Counted from the stretch's first letter, positions 8,729 to 17,728 are shown. The stretch: 64,000 nt of DNA from Salinibius halmophilus (GCF_003577475.1 NZ_QPEP01000004.1:124001-188000); one strand, 5' to 3'. The notes: generated from the sequence alone by a model not told the origin. A program made the numbers and translations.

Positions 8729-10120
8729 ATGCCTTTTAATTCACGAAAAGCATCTCAGTGGCTACCACTGGTTAGGCTCATCGACATCGCCTGTATTTTT
8801 TTTGGGCTTGTTGTGGCCGTTTATCTTCGTGGTTTGGAGTTCAACCTTTCCTACCTCGCCGTTCTGGGTGTAGCGTTATTTACCTACCTGTACGTGGCCG
8901 AAGCATTAAACCTTTATACGTCGGCTAACCGCATGGCAAACCTAGCCCGCTTAGCTCGCATTAGTGCCGCGTTTTGTATTGCTTATATTGCTGTGGTTAC
9001 GGCACTATTTTTCTTTAAGGCATCGGAAGAGTTTTCACGTTTAGCGCTGACTATTTGGTTCTTGATGTCGCTCTTCGCGCTTAATTTGTGGCGTTTTATT
9101 CACAACCGAGTGTTAATGGCTTTGCGCCGCGCAGGCTACTTTCAGCGCCGAGCAGCCATTTATGGGCTAACCGATGCCGGCTTACAAATTGAAGACGAAA
9201 TCATTAATAACGATGCTCTAGGCATTCAGTTTATTGGCTTCTACGACGACCGAGCCCCCGAGCGTTTCACCGAGTTACATGCCGCGCAGCTACTAGGCGA
9301 CGCCGAACAACTACTGGCCGACGCCGAGCGCGGCGACATAGATGTACTCTACCTAGCTATACCGTTTGTTGCCGATGTGCGCATTAAACAAATTATGCAG
9401 CGCCTGGGTAACTCCACGCTCGACATCCACCTGGTATTCGACCACGAGCTGTTAGACCTAATGCATGGCACAGTCACCGACTTCGGGCCGGTGACTACTG
9501 TGTCGGTTTTCGACACGCCGTACAGTGGCAGCATGGCAATTATCAAACGCACGGAAGATATAGTATTATCCATAGCGTTTATTTTGGCGTCTGCTCTACC
9601 AATGTTAGTCATTTATTTGGCGGTCAAATTAACGTCACCTGGGCCGGGTATCTTTAAACAGCGTCGATATGGCATGAATGGCGAGCCGATCGAAGTTTGG
9701 AAGTTCCGCTCGATGACTACGCAAGATAATGGTAGCAAGGTAGCGCAAGCAACCAAGAATGACCCCCGCATTACGCCTGTGGGTAGGTTTATTCGCAAAA
9801 CCTCGTTAGACGAACTGCCGCAGTTTTTTAATGTGTTAACTGGGCAAATGTCTATTGTGGGCCCACGCCCGCATGCGGTGGCGCATAACGAGTTGTATCG
9901 CCAACAAATTCCGTATTACATGATTCGCCACAAGGTAAAGCCTGGCATTACGGGCTGGGCACAAGTTAATGGCTGGCGTGGCGAAACGGATCAGTTGTAC
10001 AAAATGGAGCGTCGCATTGAACATGATTTGTATTACATGCGTCATTGGTCGCTGTTTCTGGATTTAAAGATCGTGTTTTTAACGTTCTTTAAAGGATTTA
10101 TTGGAAAAAACACTTATTAA
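8729..10120 (+). CDS. Undecaprenyl-phosphate sugar phosphotransferase (WcaJ/WbaP type)
   Basis: A 463-residue polyprenol-phosphate hexose-1-phosphate transferase that loads the first sugar onto undecaprenyl phosphate to start repeat-unit synthesis. Four N-terminal membrane helices (residues ~13-125) are followed by a CoA-binding-like cytosolic domain (~140-260), a further hydrophobic segment (~275-300) and the catalytic Bac_transf domain. Motifs seen are the RRYGMNGEPIEVWKFRSM block, the KTSLDELPQFFNVLTGQMS block with GPRPHAVAHNE, and the C-terminal KPGITGWAQVNGWRGE. Domain order and length fit the WcaJ/CpsA class. It opens a plus-strand operon of assembly and export genes with 8-12 bp spacers. 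Confidence 0.9.
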   Translation: MPFNSRKASQWLPLVRLIDIACIFFGLVVAVYLRGLEFNLSYLAVLGVALFTYLYVAEALNLYTSANRMANLARLARISAAFCIAYIAVVTALFFFKASEEFSRLALTIWFLMSLFALNLWRFIHNRVLMALRRAGYFQRRAAIYGLTDAGLQIEDEIINNDALGIQFIGFYDDRAPERFTELHAAQLLGDAEQLLADAERGDIDVLYLAIPFVADVRIKQIMQRLGNSTLDIHLVFDHELLDLMHGTVTDFGPVTTVSVFDTPYSGSMAIIKRTEDIVLSIAFILASALPMLVIYLAVKLTSPGPGIFKQRRYGMNGEPIEVWKFRSMTTQDNGSKVAQATKNDPRITPVGRFIRKTSLDELPQFFNVLTGQMSIVGPRPHAVAHNELYRQQIPYYMIRHKVKPGITGWAQVNGWRGETDQLYKMERRIEHDLYYMRHWSLFLDLKIVFLTFFKGFIGKNTY

Positions 10121-10131
10121 ATGGAGCCCCC

Positions 10132-11190
10132 ATGAAGCTGTTACCCCTTTCTATTCTTGCTGTATCTAGCCTGGCAGCGGCAGAGTTTGCACCCGATGCA
10201 ATTTCTGTTGCTGGCGGTGATTTAACGCCTACTTTGCTAAGCAAGGCTGGCTTTGCGCAAACTGGCGACAACGGCGAAACGTCGGTTTCTTTGGCACCAG
10301 CGGTAAACTACACCTTGGTTAGCGGCGCGAGCACTTACACAGTAAATGCTGGCTTAGACGCAGGCCACATTGCTGGCGATGGCTACAGCGAAAACTACCT
10401 AGACGGCTTTGCTAATGGCGAAGGCTTGTTCGACTTATCTGCTTCTACGCGCTTAATTGCTGCAGCCGGTGTAGTAGTAGAAAGCGACGGTACGGCCGTT
10501 GCAGGCTTTGATGCCAAAACAACCGTTTCTGCTGGTGGTGGCGTACAGCTAGGCGACGAAGCAGCATCAGACCTTGTTGTGGTAACTCGCCTTGGTGTGG
10601 AAGCGGTTTCTTTTGATACCGACGCACGCGAAGCCGAAGAAAGCTTTGCAGTGAATGCTCTGATCGAATCAAACTACCGTTTAGATGCTACACTTGCTTT
10701 ATTAGCAAATGTAAGCGCTAGCAGCACTACGTTTGAAGAGAACGACACAGCCGATTCAGTTGATTATGCTGCCGAAGCCGGTGTTGCTTGGGTTGGCGTT
10801 GCTATGTCGGAAGGTTCTTTCTTGGTTGGTGTGAAAGGTGATTCCTTTGCCAATAACTCAGCGGCAGACTACTCAAACATTACTGTGAAGCTAAACAATG
10901 TGTGGACACCCACCGAACTGTTAGCGGTAACACTTAATGCGTCGCATGTACCAACTGGTGTTAAAGCCGACGAAACCATTCTTGGTTTAAGTGCAAACTA
11001 CGCGGTTGCTAGCAACCTAGGTGTAAGCGCTGGTGTGACACACACGCTAGACGACTCTACCGAAGCAAAACTAGGCGCGCTGTATAGCTTCCGCCGCAAT
11101 GTTCAACTAGGCGGTGGTTTTACGCATACAGCACCTGAAACAGGTGATGCAACCAACGCTGTTGAATTAACTTTAAATGTTGGTTTGTAA
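10132..11190 (+). CDS. Outer-membrane beta-barrel protein of the exopolysaccharide operon
   Basis: A 352-residue protein with a short Sec signal (MKLLPLSILAVSSLAAA). Alternating hydrophobic/polar strands run throughout, and the C-terminus (AVELTLNVGL) resembles an outer-membrane barrel end. Such barrels often sit between the initiating sugar transferase and the SLBB export protein in Vibrio-type cps/vps/syp clusters, where they are thought to help polysaccharide cross or associate with the outer membrane. The mature protein is acidic and Ala/Gly-rich. It lies 11 bp after the sugar-transferase gene and 10 bp before the export gene. The exact family is not certain. Confidence 0.7.
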   Translation: MKLLPLSILAVSSLAAAEFAPDAISVAGGDLTPTLLSKAGFAQTGDNGETSVSLAPAVNYTLVSGASTYTVNAGLDAGHIAGDGYSENYLDGFANGEGLFDLSASTRLIAAAGVVVESDGTAVAGFDAKTTVSAGGGVQLGDEAASDLVVVTRLGVEAVSFDTDAREAEESFAVNALIESNYRLDATLALLANVSASSTTFEENDTADSVDYAAEAGVAWVGVAMSEGSFLVGVKGDSFANNSAADYSNITVKLNNVWTPTELLAVTLNASHVPTGVKADETILGLSANYAVASNLGVSAGVTHTLDDSTEAKLGALYSFRRNVQLGGGFTHTAPETGDATNAVELTLNVGL

Positions 11191-11200
11191 GGAGTAACCC

Positions 11201-11722
11201 TTGATAAGACTTATCTGTATCGTCTTATCGCTGGTGATCTCAGGTTTGGCCCTCGCCGAGGGCCAAACTGATTACCGCTTAGCAGCTGGCGATGAAATTT
11301 CTATACAAGTATTTGGCCAAGACGACCTGAGTTTGGAACTGTCGCTAGGTGAAAGTGGTGTTATCAACTACCCATTTTTGGGTGAAATTCAAATTGCTGG
11401 CAGAACAACCCGCGAGATTGAACAGGAAATCACGGCGGGCCTAAAAGGCGATTATTTGATTGACCCTGCTGTTCAGGTGCAAATTATTGCTTACCGGCCG
11501 TTTTTTATTTTTGGCGAAGTGAAACGCCCTGGTAGCTACCCTTACCAACCAGGCCTAACTATTACACAGGCCGTGGCATTGGCGGGTGGTTTTACGGAAC
11601 GTGCCTCTAATAATGCCATTACGGTGTACCCAAAAGACAGTGCCGAAGCACTCGAAAGCGCGCCACTTAACCGACCTGTCGCACCTGGCGACACCATTGA
11701 TGTAGGCCGTCGCTTCTTTTAG
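11201..11722 (+). CDS. Wza-like polysaccharide export protein (TTG start)
   Basis: A 173-residue periplasmic/outer-membrane export protein. It has a signal peptide (IVLSLVISGLALA), a Poly_export domain beginning TDYRLAAGDEISIQVFGQDD and an SLBB domain (FGEVKRPGSYPYQPGLT). It is much shorter than E. coli Wza (379 residues) and lacks both a visible lipobox and the C-terminal amphipathic helix that forms the Wza pore, so it resembles the short export proteins of Vibrio and Pseudoalteromonas clusters. The neighbouring beta-barrel may provide the outer-membrane pore. The start codon is TTG at 11201, chosen because AAGGAG ends 6 nt upstream and no in-frame ATG is near. Confidence 0.85.
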   Translation: MIRLICIVLSLVISGLALAEGQTDYRLAAGDEISIQVFGQDDLSLELSLGESGVINYPFLGEIQIAGRTTREIEQEITAGLKGDYLIDPAVQVQIIAYRPFFIFGEVKRPGSYPYQPGLTITQAVALAGGFTERASNNAITVYPKDSAEALESAPLNRPVAPGDTIDVGRRFF

Positions 11723-11730
11723 GAATAGTT

Positions 11731-13920
11731 ATGCAGCAAGAAAAAATTCAACAACCGCCGGCGGAAGAACTCATTGATTTGCGGGCGATTTGGAACACTA
11801 TTAACGCTTACAAATGGCGTTTATTGTCTTTGTCACTCCTGGTTACCTTTATTGCTGGGTTGGTTGTACTTCAGGTTACGCCTACCTATCGTGCTACCTC
11901 CACGCTGTTAATCGAGTCGGAGCGCAATAATTTATTGTCTATCGAAGAAGTGGTTGGCATAGACACCAGTAAAAAAGAGTATTTTCAAACTCAGTTTGAG
12001 GTGCTTAAAAGCTCAGCCATAGCCCAACGCGTAGTAGACGAACTTCAGCTCGATGAACATGAGCTATTTATTGGCACGGGCGAGCCAACGGGTTGGCAGG
12101 CTACTTTGCGTGGCATCTTTTCGTTTATTCCCGAGCCTGTTACCGAGGCATTGTCGGCTGAAGAGCAAGCGGCAGAAAACCGCCAAACCGCCATAGATGT
12201 ATTAAGGGAAAACCTTTCTATTTCACCTATTCGCAACACCCAGTTGGTGAAAATTTCTTTTGAGTCGCCAGACCCAGAACTTGCGGCACGTATTGCCGAT
12301 GAGGTTGGCGTTCAATATATCGAAGCAGATCTAGAGTCGCGCGTTGAAAAAACGGAAGAAGCCAACGCTTGGCTGGAGGAGCGCTTAGAGGAGCTTTCGG
12401 TTGAGTTGAATAGCTCTGAAAACGCACTCAACGCCTTTCGCCAAGAAAACGATATTGTAGACGTAGAAGGCATTAAAGGCTTGGTCAGCCAAGAGCTAGT
12501 GGATTTGTCGCAGCGTATTTCGCGTGCCGAAGACCGCCTAAACCAAGCTGAACTAGTGTATGGCGTTATTCAAGCCAACCGCGACCAGCCAGTGGAAGTT
12601 CTCAAAAACATTGGTGAACTAGCTAGCGAGGGTTCAGTTAGTGCGGTAAACAACGAGCTGGTTAGAGCCCGGGCGCAGTTTGAAGAGCTTTCTAAGGTTT
12701 ATGGCCCTAAGCACCCTCGTATTTTGGGTGTTCAGGCACAAATTAACTCGCTGGATGCCGAGCTTACCGCGGCAATTCGCGAGCTAGTCAATAATGCCGA
12801 GCGCGATGTTCTTAGCGCTCGTGAAGAAGTTAATGTACTGCGCCGCCAGTTAACTGACACGCGTGCCGACTACCAAGCGCTTACAGCGCAAGAGTCGCAG
12901 TATCGTAGGTTGTTACGCGCTGTGGAAACGAATCGAGGGTTGTACGATACCTTCTTGTCTCGCATTAAAGAAACCGAGCTAGCCGGTGATTTTGGCAACG
13001 CCATCGCGCGCTTTACCGACCGAGCGGTCACACCAAAGTTCCCAGTTAAACCAAATAAGAAACTAGTGGTTGCGTTAGCGTTTGTTGGCACACTCGGATT
13101 GGGTATTGTGGTGGTATTCCTACTAGACGCCCTAAACGATACCGTGCGCTCGAAAGACGACGTGGAGCAAAAACTACAACAGCGTGTGCTTTCAGCCTTG
13201 CCAGAGCTAAAAATTGGCCGCAAAAAGGTACTTTCGCCGTACCAGTTCTTCGATGCCAATACGCCGAACTTTGCCGAAGCGGTGCGCACCATGCGTACGG
13301 CATTAACCCTAAGCAAGCGCGAGAAGAACAGCAAAATTATTGCCGTTACCTCAACATTGCCTAACGAAGGCAAGTCGACTGTATCTGCCAACCTAGCCAT
13401 TGCACTAGGCCAAATGCAAAGCACCCTGTTAATAGACGCCGACCTTCGCAAACCAAGCTTGGGCAAACGCTTCGACATAGACCAGTTCAACGCTGGTTTA
13501 ACGGATATGATCAACGGCGATGCCGAGCTAAGTGAGTGCATTGTTCGCGATGAAAAAGATACGATCGACATTTTGCCAGCCGGCCAGTTTACGCCAAACC
13601 CGCTTGAGTTACTGAGTAGCGAAGCGTTTGCCACTGTGCTTAATTCGCTACGCGAACACTACGACCGCATTATTATCGATACGCCACCTGCTATGGCGGT
13701 GTCGGATCCACTAATCATTGCTGAACATGCAGATGCCGTTTTATACGTAGTGAAGGAAGACAGCACACGCTTGAAACCTGCACAAGAAGGCATTAGCCGC
13801 GTAATTGAAGCACATGGCCGGGTAGCTGGCGTAGTATTGAACACCGTAGCCGCCAAGCGCAGCAAAACCTATGAGTACGGATACGGCTACGGCGCGGGTT
13901 ACGGAGATAATTACAAGTAG
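11731..13920 (+). CDS. Wzc-type polysaccharide chain-length/tyrosine autokinase
   Basis: A 729-residue inner-membrane BY-kinase. An N-terminal Wzz domain has TM1 at about 33-52, a long periplasmic coiled-coil region follows (~200-410), TM2 is at ~445-465, and the kinase domain is fused at the C-terminus. Walker A is STLPNEGKST (541-550, Lys548), Walker A' is LLIDADLRKP (566-575) and Walker B is IIIDTPPA. The C-terminal tail is Tyr-rich (YEYGYGYGAGYGDNY), the usual autophosphorylation cluster. The family couples cycles of phosphorylation to polymer length and export with the Wza-like protein. The matching phosphatase is encoded just downstream. Confidence 0.92.
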   Translation: MQQEKIQQPPAEELIDLRAIWNTINAYKWRLLSLSLLVTFIAGLVVLQVTPTYRATSTLLIESERNNLLSIEEVVGIDTSKKEYFQTQFEVLKSSAIAQRVVDELQLDEHELFIGTGEPTGWQATLRGIFSFIPEPVTEALSAEEQAAENRQTAIDVLRENLSISPIRNTQLVKISFESPDPELAARIADEVGVQYIEADLESRVEKTEEANAWLEERLEELSVELNSSENALNAFRQENDIVDVEGIKGLVSQELVDLSQRISRAEDRLNQAELVYGVIQANRDQPVEVLKNIGELASEGSVSAVNNELVRARAQFEELSKVYGPKHPRILGVQAQINSLDAELTAAIRELVNNAERDVLSAREEVNVLRRQLTDTRADYQALTAQESQYRRLLRAVETNRGLYDTFLSRIKETELAGDFGNAIARFTDRAVTPKFPVKPNKKLVVALAFVGTLGLGIVVVFLLDALNDTVRSKDDVEQKLQQRVLSALPELKIGRKKVLSPYQFFDANTPNFAEAVRTMRTALTLSKREKNSKIIAVTSTLPNEGKSTVSANLAIALGQMQSTLLIDADLRKPSLGKRFDIDQFNAGLTDMINGDAELSECIVRDEKDTIDILPAGQFTPNPLELLSSEAFATVLNSLREHYDRIIIDTPPAMAVSDPLIIAEHADAVLYVVKEDSTRLKPAQEGISRVIEAHGRVAGVVLNTVAAKRSKTYEYGYGYGAGYGDNYK

Positions 13921-13966
13921 GTTTTACGAACCAAAGGTTCGGAAAACATTGACCGGTGGCGATACA
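13921..13966. repeat. Solitary copy of palindromic repeat type C
   Basis: The hairpin GTTTTACGAACC / GGTTCGGAAAAC (13921-13947) is followed by ATTGACCGGTGGCGATAC. The same unit ends the composite repeats at 22.9 and 25.4 kb and appears inside the one at 35.35 kb. It lies directly after the wzc-like stop codon and before the phosphatase start, so it could act as a partial terminator or mRNA-stability hairpin inside the operon. Confidence 0.75.
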
Positions 13967-13994
13967 GATCTCCACACAACACCAATGGTGCACG

Positions 13995-14723
13995 ATGATC
14001 GATTTACACTCGCATATTATTCCGGGCATCGATGATGGTGCTCGAAGCATTGAAGACAGCATTGCTCTGTTGGAGCAAAGCGCTCAACAAGGGGTGAGCA
14101 AAATACTGTTCACCCCTCATATTACGCCACGTGCGTTCGACAACGACTCCTACAGCATTACCACAGCATTTACTGCTCACGAATCGGCGTTACGCTCGGT
14201 TGCCGGTATAGAAGTCGCCTTCGCCTGCGAGGCACGTATTCATGCCGACTTACCATTCGCCATCAGCAGCGGCCAAGTACCGCTAATTAAAGGCCACAAT
14301 GGTAATAAGTACTTACTTCTGGAACTACCTACTCGCGAAATACCTGTTGCCACAGACTTGGTAGTCGACTGGTTATTAGATGAAGGCATTACCCCAATTA
14401 TTGCGCATCCAGAGCGCAATACGGTAATACAAAACAAGCCAGGTGAGTTGCGTAAGCTTGTGCGCAAGGGGTGCATGTCGCAAATTACAGCAGGTTCTTT
14501 ACTTGGCAAATTCGGCCCAACGGCGCAAGAAAGCGGCTGGACGTTTATTGAGAAAGAACTTGCTCATATAGTTGCAAGCGACACGCACAATTTGCAGTAC
14601 CGGCCTAACCTAATGAGCGATGCACGCACTGCCGTAGCCGAAAAGCTTGGCGAAAGCGTGGCTGAAGCTTATTTTATTACTACTCCAAAATTGATTAGCG
14701 AAGGAATGTTCAACCAATGGTAA
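13995..14723 (+). CDS. PHP-family protein-tyrosine phosphatase (CpsB/YwqE type)
   Basis: A 242-residue metal-dependent phosphatase of the PHP fold that would dephosphorylate the C-terminal tyrosines of the upstream kinase. The metal-binding motifs are DLHSHIIPGIDDG (residues 3-15), TPHITP, HPERN and ASDTHN near the C-terminus. I take the ATG at 13995 as start because the family motif begins two residues later. The frame open from 13956 would add residues encoded partly by the type C repeat. It overlaps the next gene by 7 bp. Pairing a PHP phosphatase with a Wzc fusion kinase, in place of a low-molecular-weight Wzb phosphatase, is less usual in Gram-negative bacteria. Confidence 0.9.
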   Translation: MIDLHSHIIPGIDDGARSIEDSIALLEQSAQQGVSKILFTPHITPRAFDNDSYSITTAFTAHESALRSVAGIEVAFACEARIHADLPFAISSGQVPLIKGHNGNKYLLLELPTREIPVATDLVVDWLLDEGITPIIAHPERNTVIQNKPGELRKLVRKGCMSQITAGSLLGKFGPTAQESGWTFIEKELAHIVASDTHNLQYRPNLMSDARTAVAEKLGESVAEAYFITTPKLISEGMFNQW

Positions 14724-15409
14724 AGCGCATTGGCATTGTGGCGCTGGCAGCGCTTACGTTAGTAACCATTTACTTATCTTGGCAGTGGGGCACGGCTAAC
14801 CTTTACTACAAAAAAGCCGACTACTACTTAACCTACTGGCAGGATGGTGGTGATGTAGAAGCAAACATTTACCAAGACGCGGTAGATGCCATCAATGTGG
14901 CGCTCAATCGCCACCCTCAGCACCCGCACTACCTAAATGTGCGCGCCAAAATTTACCAGTGGGGCGCGTTTAGCAATATGGCAGACCCGGCTGAACTGTT
15001 AACGGCTGCCAAAGCGGATTTTTTACGTGCTACCGAGTTGCGCCCACTCTGGCCTATTACCTGGATGGACCTTGCACAAGTTGAGGTAGACTTGGCTGGT
15101 GGCGAGTTTACCGAGCAAGCGCAGGCCTATTTTGATCAAGCGAACGAAGTGGGCCCCTACCTACACGAGTTGCTGCAAACTGAACTAGCATTGCTAACCC
15201 GCGTGTGGCCACAACTCTCTACCGATTATCAGCAGCACTACTATCAAAAAGTAGAAGCCGTGAAAGGCAACTACAAACTAATTCGCTTTGCCTTCGAGGA
15301 CGCCAAAGCAAAAGACCGCCTGCGCGGCATTTGCACGTTCACCTTACTGGATGAAGATATGCAGAGTGTTCGGGATGGCTGGTTATACCGCAACTACTGC
15401 ACAGGCTAG
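14717..15409 (+). CDS. VpsP-like polysaccharide biosynthesis protein
   Basis: A 230-residue protein with one N-terminal membrane anchor (residues ~4-22, IVALAALTLVTIYLSW) and a periplasmic helical part resembling TPR units (AVDAINVALNRHPQHPHYLN, LRPLWPITWMDLAQVEVDLA). This pattern matches the VpsP family found at the end of Vibrio and Shewanella exopolysaccharide operons, whose molecular role is not established. Its start overlaps the phosphatase stop by 7 bp and it ends the plus-strand operon. Its stop codon directly abuts the stop of the convergent gene, leaving no room for a separate terminator. Confidence 0.65.
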   Translation: MVKRIGIVALAALTLVTIYLSWQWGTANLYYKKADYYLTYWQDGGDVEANIYQDAVDAINVALNRHPQHPHYLNVRAKIYQWGAFSNMADPAELLTAAKADFLRATELRPLWPITWMDLAQVEVDLAGGEFTEQAQAYFDQANEVGPYLHELLQTELALLTRVWPQLSTDYQQHYYQKVEAVKGNYKLIRFAFEDAKAKDRLRGICTFTLLDEDMQSVRDGWLYRNYCTG

Positions 15410-15718
15410 TTACATTTCTATGCGAACAAAATGATACGCTGGCTCCTCGTAGGGGTGAGCCGCTTTGAGCGCTTGTAGTACGGCATTGCGAAGATGCTCT
15501 GGGCAAAGCATTTCTACTTTTACCTCTTCTACGCGCTCTAATGCACCAGGCTCGCCAATAAATGGGTTAGCACTGGCCATTGGCTTAAACTGCCCTGTGC
15601 CAGCATACTCGAATGCACAGTGCTCGTAATCACCCTGTGTACCCGCCCCTGCCTCAAACAATGCCAGCTTAACCTGTTCTTTATGAGTAACCGGTACATA
15701 CACCACTAATTGCAACAC
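15410..15718 (-). CDS. YqfO-family small protein (stand-alone NIF3 insert domain)
   Basis: A 102-residue protein made only of the PII/CutA-like domain that is inserted in NIF3/YqfO proteins. Diagnostic segments are YVPVTHKEQVKLALFEAGAG, GDYEHCAFEYAGTGQFKP and AAHPYEEPAYHFVRIEM near the C-terminus. Stand-alone versions are widespread in gammaproteobacteria and their function is unknown; the fold suggests small-molecule or metal binding. It is transcribed alone, convergent with the VpsP-like gene. Confidence 0.85.
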   Translation of the reverse strand: MLQLVVYVPVTHKEQVKLALFEAGAGTQGDYEHCAFEYAGTGQFKPMASANPFIGEPGALERVEEVKVEMLCPEHLRNAVLQALKAAHPYEEPAYHFVRIEM

Positions 15719-15790
15719 TTTAACGCTCCTGCAAGTTTGTTCAGCTAGTTGATGCTACCATTGCGACACATTTTACCGCGAGGGAGCATG

Positions 15791-16270
15791 ATGAAAAACT
15801 TATCACTCATTAGCATACTGCTAAGCCTGTTTGTATTAACTGCCTGCGCAACGCAGGGCGCGAACAAACAAGCCAAGAATTTTTGGCAAGCAGTAGAGCA
15901 AGAAAACTTCGACGCCGCCGCTCGGCTCACTATCAACCCGTCGCCAACCAAATTGCGCCTGCTTACTGCGCCGGTGCGTGGCATGAGTGCTGAAATGATC
16001 GACAGCAAGGTAGAAGGTGACAAAGCAGTGGTACTTACCAAGCTTGTGGGCAATGGCAATAGCGAATACCTGATGACCATTATGGTTAAACACGACGGCG
16101 CCTGGCTGATTGATGACCAAGCAATGCTAAAAAGCGCAGTCACCTATCGCCTTAACCGCTTTGCTAGCGAAGTAAGCGTAGAAGCAAGTGCTGTGCTCGA
16201 GCAAGCCATGCAAGACTTAGAAGACAGCTGGCAGGACATTCAGCGCGAGCTAGAGAAACAAGCAAAATAA
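15791..16270 (+). CDS. Small outer-membrane lipoprotein, NTF2-like
   Basis: A lipoprotein of about 159 residues with signal MKNLSLISILLSLFVLTAC; the lipobox LTAC places the lipidated Cys about 19 residues in. The mature part (AKNFWQAVEQENFDAAARL, then VLTKLVGNGNSEYLMTIMV and DGAWLIDDQA) looks like the alpha+beta NTF2/DUF4878-type lipoproteins that carry a dgxWkid-like strand. The C-terminal 40 residues form an amphipathic helix. Start chosen at 15791, with GGGAG 4 nt upstream. Function unknown. It is a single gene followed by the tRNA-Ser genes. Confidence 0.7.
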   Translation: MKNLSLISILLSLFVLTACATQGANKQAKNFWQAVEQENFDAAARLTINPSPTKLRLLTAPVRGMSAEMIDSKVEGDKAVVLTKLVGNGNSEYLMTIMVKHDGAWLIDDQAMLKSAVTYRLNRFASEVSVEASAVLEQAMQDLEDSWQDIQRELEKQAK

Positions 16271-16363
16271 CTCTGCTTAGCCAATATTAGAGCAATGAAC
16301 TGGGCAAGCGCTGGTTAACTTATTGATTTTTATGGGTTTTGCCAATTTTTTTCCAAATATCCC

Positions 16364-16391
16364 TAGACAACCCCAATAAAATCAGTAACAT
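16364..16391 (+). promoter_or_regulatory. Probable sigma-70 promoter of the first tRNA-Ser
   Basis: TAGACA (16364-16369), a 16-bp spacer, then TAACAT (16386-16391). The predicted transcript would begin a few bases before the mature tRNA 5' end at 16408. Match to consensus is partial. Confidence 0.45.
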
Positions 16392-16407
16392 AGCCAGCGC
16401 TTTCCAC

Positions 16408-16497
16408 GGAGGAGTGGCAGAGCGGTTGAATGCACCGGTCTTGAAAACCGGCGAGGGTTAACGCCCTCCGCGAGTTCGAATCTCGCCTCCTCCGCCA
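16408..16497 (+). tRNA. tRNA-Ser (anticodon UGA)
   Basis: A 90-nt class II tRNA. The acceptor stem GGAGGAG pairs with CTCCTCC before discriminator G and an encoded CCA. The anticodon stem CCGGT/ACCGG encloses loop CTTGAAA with anticodon TGA. A long variable arm (GCGAGGGTTAACGCCCTCCG) and T-loop GTTCGAATC are present. It reads UCA and other UCN codons. Confidence 0.97.
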
Positions 16498-16603
16498 TTT
16501 ACTACTTTTATTAGTAGCTTTTTGGTTTATTAATTCAATACATCAAAACTAGTTACAATAAACAGTAGAGCTCTCGCGATTACCCTGCGTAATCAACTCT
16601 TTA

Positions 16604-16693
16604 GGAGGAGTGGCAGAGCGGTTGAATGCACCGGTCTTGAAAACCGGCGAGGGTTAACGCCCTCCGCGAGTTCGAATCTCGCCTCCTCCGCCA
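16604..16693 (+). tRNA. tRNA-Ser (anticodon UGA), second identical copy
   Basis: Identical over all 90 nt to the copy at 16408-16497, 106 bp downstream. The flanks differ apart from the tRNA itself, consistent with a tandem gene duplication kept identical by gene conversion or recent origin. Confidence 0.97.
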
Positions 16694-17171
16694 TTTAGTA
16701 AAACAGTCAACTCAATAGCACGTCATCCTAGCAAAGCACAATCGGTTCCACGCCGTTCAACATATATTAAAAGATTTTGCAATTAGACACAGTACTTCAG
16801 CTAATTACTAAAGCACTCTCACAGCAACCCTGAAAGCAGAAACTGGGATCGAAACTCCTTTACATCTGCATCTAAGAAACTCAAGGCTGCACCACCAAGC
16901 AACACATGCAACTCTGTCCAACTCCCATGAATGGTAATACCTAAGAGAAGTGAAGTAGCACTTAAAAACACTAGCCTCCTACTGACCTTAGTGCTTCTTA
17001 CTCTTATTGGCTAATCAAAACTATATCCACCACATTGAGTTACAAAGCCATTCATACCTCTCCAAGAAACCGCCGTAACATCGCCACATTACAACCTAGA
17101 CTCCCAACATAAGCGAGCCAAGTTTACTTAAAGAACACTCGATCAATTGGACTCGCCAGTTTCGTTAAACA
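16694..17171. other. Gene-free spacer between the tRNAs and the pilA terminator
   Basis: About 480 bp with no credible ORF on either strand and no recognised RNA. The only structure noticed is a weak inverted pair (GAAGTAGCACT near 16943 with AGTGCTTC near 16989). tRNA-proximal DNA of this kind is a usual integration target, but no integrase or att repeat is visible. Confidence 0.5.
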
Positions 17172-17206
17172 ATAAAAAAGACGTCGAGCATTATGCACGA
17201 CGCCTA
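17172..17206 (-). terminator. Rho-independent terminator of pilA
   Basis: On the minus strand an imperfect hairpin (GTCGTGCAT / ATGCTCGAC, one mismatch) is followed by TTTTTTATTG, about 40 bp after the pilA stop codon. Confidence 0.75.
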
Positions 17207-17245
17207 TAAATCCTAACTGGCTAAGTATTTACTTAAGTCAGTTTA

Positions 17246-17728
17246 TTAACGACAGCTAGCAGGTAAATACCTAGACTCAATACCGTTTGTTGATGCTGTT
17301 TGACAACGCCAGCCCAAAATTGGGTTGTTTGAAGCTCGCGCAAAATCTGCGGCAATCGCTGGTGTTGTCAAGCTTGCATCAGTATACGGAACAAACTCAA
17401 GGTTCACATTGGCACCTAACTGAGAGATGTTTTGCGCTTCTACAGTAATAACACCAGCCGCTGAAGTACTAACGGAAGCGACATACTGTGAGGTTGTTGC
17501 ACCTTCACCACAGCCGAATGAGTCAGCAGCTGTCGGAGCACTTACAAAACCTGTCTGCGAGGCTTCCGATATAGCAGTTCTGCAAGTTGACGCAGCAAGC
17601 ACTACTTCTGACACCTTAGCACGCGCCGTATAGTCTTGATATGCTGGCAACGCTACCGCTGCTAGAATACCGATAATTGCAACAACGATCATTAGTTCGA
17701 TAAGAGTGAAGCCTTTTTGAGCTTTCAT
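17246..17728 (-). CDS. pilA: Type IV major pilin PilA
   Basis: A 160-residue type IVa pilin. The short basic leader MKAQKG is cut after Gly6 by PilD, and the mature protein starts at Phe7 of [19 protein letters not shown]. Glu5 of the mature protein, needed for assembly, is present. The globular part has two cysteine pairs, including the C-terminal disulfide loop ([18 protein letters not shown]). It is divergent from pilB and has its own promoter and terminator, as is common where pilin is made in large excess over the assembly machinery. The product forms the pilus fibre used for twitching, attachment and DNA uptake. Confidence 0.95.
   Translation of the reverse strand: MKAQKGFTLIELMIVVAIIGILAAVALPAYQDYTARAKVSEVVLAASTCRTAISEASQTGFVSAPTAADSFGCGEGATTSQYVASVSTSAAGVITVEAQNISQLGANVNLEFVPYTDASLTTPAIAADFARASNNPILGWRCQTASTNGIESRYLPASCR

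Noticed and set aside
12870-13634. 254-codon antisense frame inside the wzc-like gene
   Set aside because: Shadow of a long real gene on the other strand; composition low in motifs and rich in Ser/Arg, with no start signal.
16694-17171. A small RNA gene after the tRNAs
   Set aside because: No convincing promoter-terminator pair; the only terminator belongs to pilA on the other strand.
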